DNA of 9,114 nucleotides from a bacterium (GTDB taxonomy: Bacteria > Pseudomonadota > Gammaproteobacteria > Burkholderiales > Methylophilaceae), in assembly GCA_027310505.1 (NCBI GenBank), contig DAIDAS010000180.1, positions 1 to 9,114 of the forward strand. Reading direction: 5' to 3'. This document shows, in pieces, positions 6,007 to 9,114 of this stretch (the stretch's first letter is position 1; the number at the start of each line of letters is the position of its first letter). The position numbers and the translations under genes were made by a program. A model generated the notes under the pieces. That model searched no databases, was not told the DNA's origin, and was given only the letters and a program-made list of their open reading frames with translations.

Positions 6007-7046
6007 GTCTGCCCACTCACGCCAAGACGGGCAACGGCATAGGCCGGCAGGCAAGTCACCGCCCAGTCTGCCGCGGATGGCGACGCCATCACCCATTCGG
6101 AAACATCCCGATATTCGCGCCCCATGTTGCGCGCAAGTTCACTCACCACGAAGCGACCGGCACCGGCACCCAGCAAAGGCGCCCCTTCAGGCAGTAGCCC
6201 CCGCGACAAAGCACGCTCCACGCCCGCTTCAAGCTTGTGCAACTGCCGGGACTTGATGGCAAGCGCAAGCGTGCGCCACTGGTTGAGGCTGGCATCAGAG
6301 AAATCCCGCCCGACCATCCGTGCCAGCCGACGCGCGCTTTCTTCGAGTGATTTTCCCGCACCATCGGCGGTTTCCGCCATGTCGCAACCCTCAGGCAAAT
6401 CACCCGTCAGACGATACACATCGGCCATGGTGGCAAAATGTTCGGCAGCGACACCCTGCCAGGCCCCATCGAATGGGACGCGATGGGCAACAGCCATCAC
6501 CGGTGTGCGGATCACCCCGGTATAGATCAGCTCATCATGGCGCATGCGCTCTGCATCGCTGTAAGCGCATACCGCCGCCCTGCCTTGATGCAGCACCACC
6601 AGATCGCTTGTGGTACTGCCGACATCCATTAGCAGCGCATGATCGATCTGCGTGGCAAGAAACGAAGCGCTGGCATGCCAGTTGGCCGAGGCGATGTCTG
6701 CGAGGTAGGTTGGAATATCCGCTTGCGAGACAAAACCGTGACGCCCCGCGTAAATGCGCACATGCCTAGCACCGAAACGGTTGATCATGGCGTCAGAGAG
6801 CTGTTGCACGCCTTCGTCGCGGCTACTGAAAATATCGGCCAGTTCGCCTGTCATGGTCACGGCATGGCGGCTGACAGGCCGCCCAAGTGTGCCCATCACT
6901 GCATCGAGCGCAAGCGCCAGATGCTCCATGCCGCGCCACAACGGGCATGGAGTCTGCACCGCCTGTACGGCCACGCCATCGGCATCCAGCAGCACGGCTT
7001 TCACATGGGCGCCGCCCAAATCCCAACCAAGGGTTACGCTATTCAT
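5994..7046 (-). CDS. mfnF: Hydantoinase/oxoprolinase-type ATPase-fold protein, MfnF-like (H4MPT-linked C1 pathway)
   Basis: A 350-residue protein of the actin/hydantoinase A fold. It shows two phosphate-type loops, GWDLGGAHVKAVLLD (7-21) and MDVGSTTSDLVVL (140-152), the conserved TGVIRTPVMA, and a late glycine motif GAGAGRFV. This is the family long annotated as a probable H4MPT-linked C1-transfer pathway protein. The methanogen homologue MfnF joins the aminomethylfuran diphosphate to glutamyl-tyramine, forming the ether bond of methanofuran. By context, the likely role here is the matching step in methylofuran synthesis. The ATG at 7046 overlaps the end of mfnD by 8 bp, and the TGA at 5994-5996 lies within pabB, so translation is probably coupled. 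The ribosome-binding site is weak. Real hydantoinases are much larger, which argues against that activity. Confidence 0.85.
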   Translation of the reverse strand: MNSVTLGWDLGGAHVKAVLLDADGVAVQAVQTPCPLWRGMEHLALALDAVMGTLGRPVSRHAVTMTGELADIFSSRDEGVQQLSDAMINRFGARHVRIYAGRHGFVSQADIPTYLADIASANWHASASFLATQIDHALLMDVGSTTSDLVVLHQGRAAVCAYSDAERMRHDELIYTGVIRTPVMAVAHRVPFDGAWQGVAAEHFATMADVYRLTGDLPEGCDMAETADGAGKSLEESARRLARMVGRDFSDASLNQWRTLALAIKSRQLHKLEAGVERALSRGLLPEGAPLLGAGAGRFVVSELARNMGREYRDVSEWVMASPSAADWAVTCLPAYAVARLGVSGQTWQP

Positions 7047-8028
7047 CCAGGGAGATTTCCACGACGTCGCGAGCCATCGTCAGAGGTAATTCGAAAGTGT
7101 CATTATAGAACATGTCCAGCGCCAACCGCGCCGGATTGCAGCTCATGGCCCGCCGCAGACCGACATACGAAGTCGTCAGTCGCGGGTTGATTTCCAGCAC
7201 GGTAAGGCCTGTTTTAGCCACTATCAGGTCAACCCCGACGTAGCCTGCAAGACCAGGAACGGCGCATGCCACATCCTGTGCGATACGTCCGAATTCCGAC
7301 CAATAGCACGCCATGCCGTTGATCTCGCTACCGTGATAACTGAAGGCATCCTGCTTCAACCGGATCACCTGACGGTTGCAACCCAGCAGCCATGCCCGGC
7401 CATTCCGGCACAACATCGAAAGGCTGGCGGTTTCTCCTGGCAGATATGGCTGAACAATATGCGAGCACATGCGCCCATCATGCCCCAGCCAAGCCATCAA
7501 TGCCGCTTTACTGGCAAACCGGCGGGTGTCCTCACAACCTGCGCCATCATCCGGCTTTGCCACCCAGATGCCATCCCCAATCGACAAATCCTCGGGCCGG
7601 AAAGATCGAACCACAGGTACCCCACGCTCAGCCAGCACGGCACTCGTGGAAAATTTGGAGGCAGCCACCGCGATTGCCTCAGGTGAGCTACCCAGCAACA
7701 CCTTGCCCGCGCTGATGACCATCTCACTGAGATTTTCCAGCACTCTGCCGGTTTCCGGGGCAATCAGCCAGACGGCATCGGCCACCCCAATACATTCCCG
7801 CCAACTCTGCTGAAAATCAGATTCAGGAGAAACAGGGACGGTCCCGACCGGCAGGCCTAGCGCCGGCAGCCGGCTATCGCGGGTAGTTAGCGTCACGACG
7901 CCTGGAATCTCGGACAAATCCGCCAGAAGCGACCGCAACATCAAGTCACCCTCCCGAACCAGCGAGGCGGGTAACGGCTCGCGATATAATCCCCCACCCG
8001 TCACATATTCAAAGACAAAAATTTTCAA
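7039..8028 (-). CDS. mfnD: ATP-grasp ligase, MfnD-like (tyrosine/tyramine-glutamate ligase)
   Basis: This 329-residue protein opens with MKIFVFEYVTGGG, typical of the small ATP-grasp family found with H4MPT genes. ATP-grasp landmarks follow: WVAKPDDGAGCEDTR (nucleotide loop), QPYLPGETASLSML, and the metal-binding end YVGVDLIV...LEINPRLTTSYVGLR. In methanogens MfnD ligates glutamate to tyramine for methanofuran. Methylofuran of methylotrophs is reported to carry tyrosine instead, so here the acceptor may be tyrosine; that is inference. The start must be the TTG at 8028, since no in-frame ATG or GTG upstream is possible without entering the divergent gene and a later start would remove the first beta strand. 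It is the first gene of the operon; the next, mfnF, overlaps by 8 bp. Distinguishing features from carbamoyl-phosphate synthase or D-Ala ligase are its short length and N-terminal motif. Confidence 0.85.
   Translation of the reverse strand: MKIFVFEYVTGGGLYREPLPASLVREGDLMLRSLLADLSEIPGVVTLTTRDSRLPALGLPVGTVPVSPESDFQQSWRECIGVADAVWLIAPETGRVLENLSEMVISAGKVLLGSSPEAIAVAASKFSTSAVLAERGVPVVRSFRPEDLSIGDGIWVAKPDDGAGCEDTRRFASKAALMAWLGHDGRMCSHIVQPYLPGETASLSMLCRNGRAWLLGCNRQVIRLKQDAFSYHGSEINGMACYWSEFGRIAQDVACAVPGLAGYVGVDLIVAKTGLTVLEINPRLTTSYVGLRRAMSCNPARLALDMFYNDTFELPLTMARDVVEISLDE
7985..7990 (+). promoter_or_regulatory. Candidate -10 box for the HisA-like gene, inside mfnD
   Basis: A perfect TATAAT lies 38 bases upstream of the GTG start at 8029, giving a leader of about 32 bases. 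It falls inside mfnD and uses a TTA leucine codon that is uncommon in this GC-rich DNA. No clear -35 box or extended -10 TG is seen, so the assignment is tentative. Confidence 0.4.
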
Positions 8029-8724
8029 GTGGAAATCATTCCAGTTATAGATCTATTGCATGGTCAGGTGGTGCGTGCAAAACGCGGCGAACGCCATCTC
8101 TATCGACCAATCGAATCCACCCTCTGTAACGGGAGCGACCCGCTGGCGATCGTTCACGCCCTGCTCGAATTATACCCGTTCAAATCCCTCTACATCGCCG
8201 ACCTGAACGCCATTCAGGGCGCGGGGAATCACCACGCGATCATCGGCACCATACGCGAGCGTTACCCACAACTTCACATCTGGCTCGATGCCGGGCTACA
8301 ACATCCGCAGCAACTTGAAGCATGGAACGACCTGCCTGTCGAACTAGTGATAGGCAGCGAGGGACTGCAATCCGGACAGCAATATGAGAGCCTTGTTCGC
8401 GCGCTCGATCCTGTCCGGATACTGCTATCACTGGATTTCAACAAAGAAGGATTTATCGGCTCGCCGGCAATACTCTCCGACACATCGCACTGGCCGACAC
8501 GCCTGATTGCGATGACGCTCGCACGTGTTGGCAGCCAGGAAGGCCCTGATACCAGCCTGCTCGAAGCATTGATACACCGTGCCGGAAATCGACAGATCAT
8601 CGCCGCCGGCGGTATCCGCAACACGGACGACCTGGATCATTTGAGGCAGATCGGCGCCGCTGGCGCATTGCTTGCCAGTTCATTGCACGACGGCCAGATT
8701 ACCGCCAAACACCTGGCGCAATAA
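8029..8724 (+). CDS. HisA-like TIM-barrel protein associated with H4MPT/methylofuran genes
   Basis: The 231-residue protein resembles the histidine-pathway isomerase HisA and the archaeal HisA/HisF-related family (COG1411/TIGR00734 type) that accompanies H4MPT genes. It starts IIPVIDLLHGQVVRAKRG, keeping Asp8, the first catalytic Asp of HisA; a second Asp sits at 136 (LLSLDFNKE), matching the other catalytic Asp. The C-terminal phosphate loop AAGGIRNTDD (192-201) and ALLASSLHDG (213-222) are intact. The N-terminal phosphate loop is not: HisA has GGG-R where this has LDAGLQ (86-91), and the SRDGT loop is replaced by ARVGSQEG (164-172). One of two phosphate sites thus appears lost, so it is probably not a true HisA and may act on a substrate with a single phosphate. 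The GTG at 8029 is required to keep the first strand; an in-frame stop lies at 7987. The reaction is unknown. Confidence 0.85.
   Translation: MEIIPVIDLLHGQVVRAKRGERHLYRPIESTLCNGSDPLAIVHALLELYPFKSLYIADLNAIQGAGNHHAIIGTIRERYPQLHIWLDAGLQHPQQLEAWNDLPVELVIGSEGLQSGQQYESLVRALDPVRILLSLDFNKEGFIGSPAILSDTSHWPTRLIAMTLARVGSQEGPDTSLLEALIHRAGNRQIIAAGGIRNTDDLDHLRQIGAAGALLASSLHDGQITAKHLAQ
8044..8049 (-). promoter_or_regulatory. Candidate -10 box for the mfnD operon, inside the HisA-like gene
   Basis: TATAAC on the minus strand lies 15 bases before the TTG start of mfnD, so any transcript from it would have a leader of about ten bases or less. No convincing -35 box is found. Because the two genes abut, the operon promoter must in any case lie within the HisA-like coding region. 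Confidence 0.25.
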
Positions 8725-8725
8725 A

Positions 8726-8751
8726 AAAGCCCAGGCAACCGCCCGGGCTTT
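8726..8751. terminator. Bidirectional terminator between HisA-like gene and fae
   Basis: AAAGCCC (8726-8732) pairs with GGGCTTT (8745-8751). Read from the plus strand it directly follows the HisA-like stop codon but has only a short T run. Read from the minus strand the stem runs into TTTTTTATT, a good intrinsic terminator for fae. A second short palindrome, TAAGGGAG-A-CTCCCTTA (8755-8771), lies between it and the fae stop. Confidence 0.8.
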
Positions 8752-8775
8752 CAGTAAGGGAGACTCCCTTATGTA

Positions 8776-9114
8776 TTACTTGGCCTGGAAAGGATGCGCG
8801 TTCATCGGATCCTTGTATTTTCTGACCACATCGGCAGCCCGCGGCTCGCGCGCCACCGCACTCTTGATCGCCTGCTTCGTAGCCTTGTAATTCCAGTCCT
8901 GGATGCGTTCGTCGATATCGGCCTTGTGGTCGATGAACACACCCACACAAATAAATACATCATCGGCTTCATTCGCAGGAATGGTACCGTCAGCCACGCA
9001 ATCCATCACCGCCATGGAAACGCCGCGTTGCGCCGGGCCGAACATCTGCACAGCCTGCTTGCCATTTTTGATCGTGACTTTATTGAACATCACCGTAGAC
9101 GGCTTGGTCATCAT
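8776..9114 (-). CDS. fae: Formaldehyde-activating enzyme (Fae), C-terminal part; 5' end beyond the window
   Basis: Fae condenses formaldehyde with H4MPT to methylene-H4MPT in the cytoplasm, the entry step of the H4MPT oxidation pathway. The 112 residues present align with the C-terminal two thirds of known Fae (about 170 residues): KPSTVMFNKVTIKNGKQAVQ, MFGPAQRGVSMAV, IPANEADDVFICVGVFI and the terminal HPF. Lys and Thr of FNKVT and Gln of GPAQ, which contact the pterin in the Methylobacterium enzyme, are kept. Known Fae proteins have about 55 further N-terminal residues, including the catalytic histidine; these would lie right of the window, so the ATG at 9114 is an internal methionine and not the start. 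Whether it is the main Fae or a paralogue (Fae2 type) cannot be decided from this part. It converges on the HisA-like gene and ends 25 bases before a shared terminator. Confidence 0.92.
   Translation of the reverse strand: MMTKPSTVMFNKVTIKNGKQAVQMFGPAQRGVSMAVMDCVADGTIPANEADDVFICVGVFIDHKADIDERIQDWNYKATKQAIKSAVAREPRAADVVRKYKDPMNAHPFQAK

Noticed and set aside
6007..6096. Longer N terminus for PabB
   Set aside because: The extra 30 residues only re-read mfnF in another frame and do not resemble PabB; the ATG at 6006 gives the family-like beginning.
8029..8724. Genuine histidine biosynthesis hisA
   Set aside because: No his genes are adjacent, the N-terminal phosphate loop and SRDGT loop are missing, and the neighbours are C1-cofactor genes.
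9112..9114. ATG at the right edge as the start of fae
   Set aside because: Known Fae proteins extend about 55 residues further, including the catalytic histidine, so the start must be outside the window.
1..9114. CRISPR arrays, insertion sequences, tRNA or rRNA genes
   Set aside because: No regularly spaced repeats, transposase-like proteins, terminal inverted repeats, or tRNA/rRNA-like folds were noticed by reading both strands.

Overview
The window looks like a chromosomal segment of a methylotrophic proteobacterium that uses the archaeal-type tetrahydromethanopterin (H4MPT)/methylofuran route for formaldehyde oxidation. The evidence is the C-terminal two thirds of a formaldehyde-activating enzyme (Fae) at the right edge, next to homologues of the methanofuran-biosynthesis proteins MfnD, MfnF and MfnE, a PabB and a HisA-like protein. 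GC content is moderately high. A betaproteobacterial methylotroph (Methylophilaceae or relatives) is my best guess, but the sequence alone does not exclude a gammaproteobacterial methanotroph.

Layout. Positions 1-2345 hold the C-terminal three quarters of an RND efflux pump subunit, broken by an apparent one-base loss near 335. Positions 2346-2657 are a gene-free regulatory stretch: a near-consensus sigma70 promoter (TTGACA, 16 bp, TAGAAT), a well-formed cyclic di-GMP-I (GEMM-I) riboswitch aptamer that begins at the predicted transcription start, a structured linker, and a hairpin ending directly before the next ATG. The riboswitch reads into motA (2658-3542), a flagellar stator gene with no motB beside it, followed by a strong hairpin terminator. 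Positions 3644-8028 on the minus strand are a compact five-gene operon, in transcription order mfnD, mfnF, pabB, mfnE and a pterin-4a-carbinolamine dehydratase gene. The first four overlap by 8-14 bp and the last lies 10 bp downstream. A HisA-like TIM-barrel gene (8029-8724, plus strand) diverges from mfnD with no bases between the two start codons, and converges on fae across a shared terminator.

How it works together. PabB makes aminodeoxychorismate, the precursor of the 4-aminobenzoate from which H4MPT is built. The MfnD, MfnF and MfnE homologues would assemble methylofuran, the formyl carrier of the formyltransferase/hydrolase complex. Fae condenses formaldehyde with H4MPT. The HisA-like and carbinolamine-dehydratase proteins have no established role in the pathway, but their positions suggest they belong to it. 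The motility gene and its riboswitch appear to be an unrelated neighbouring unit.
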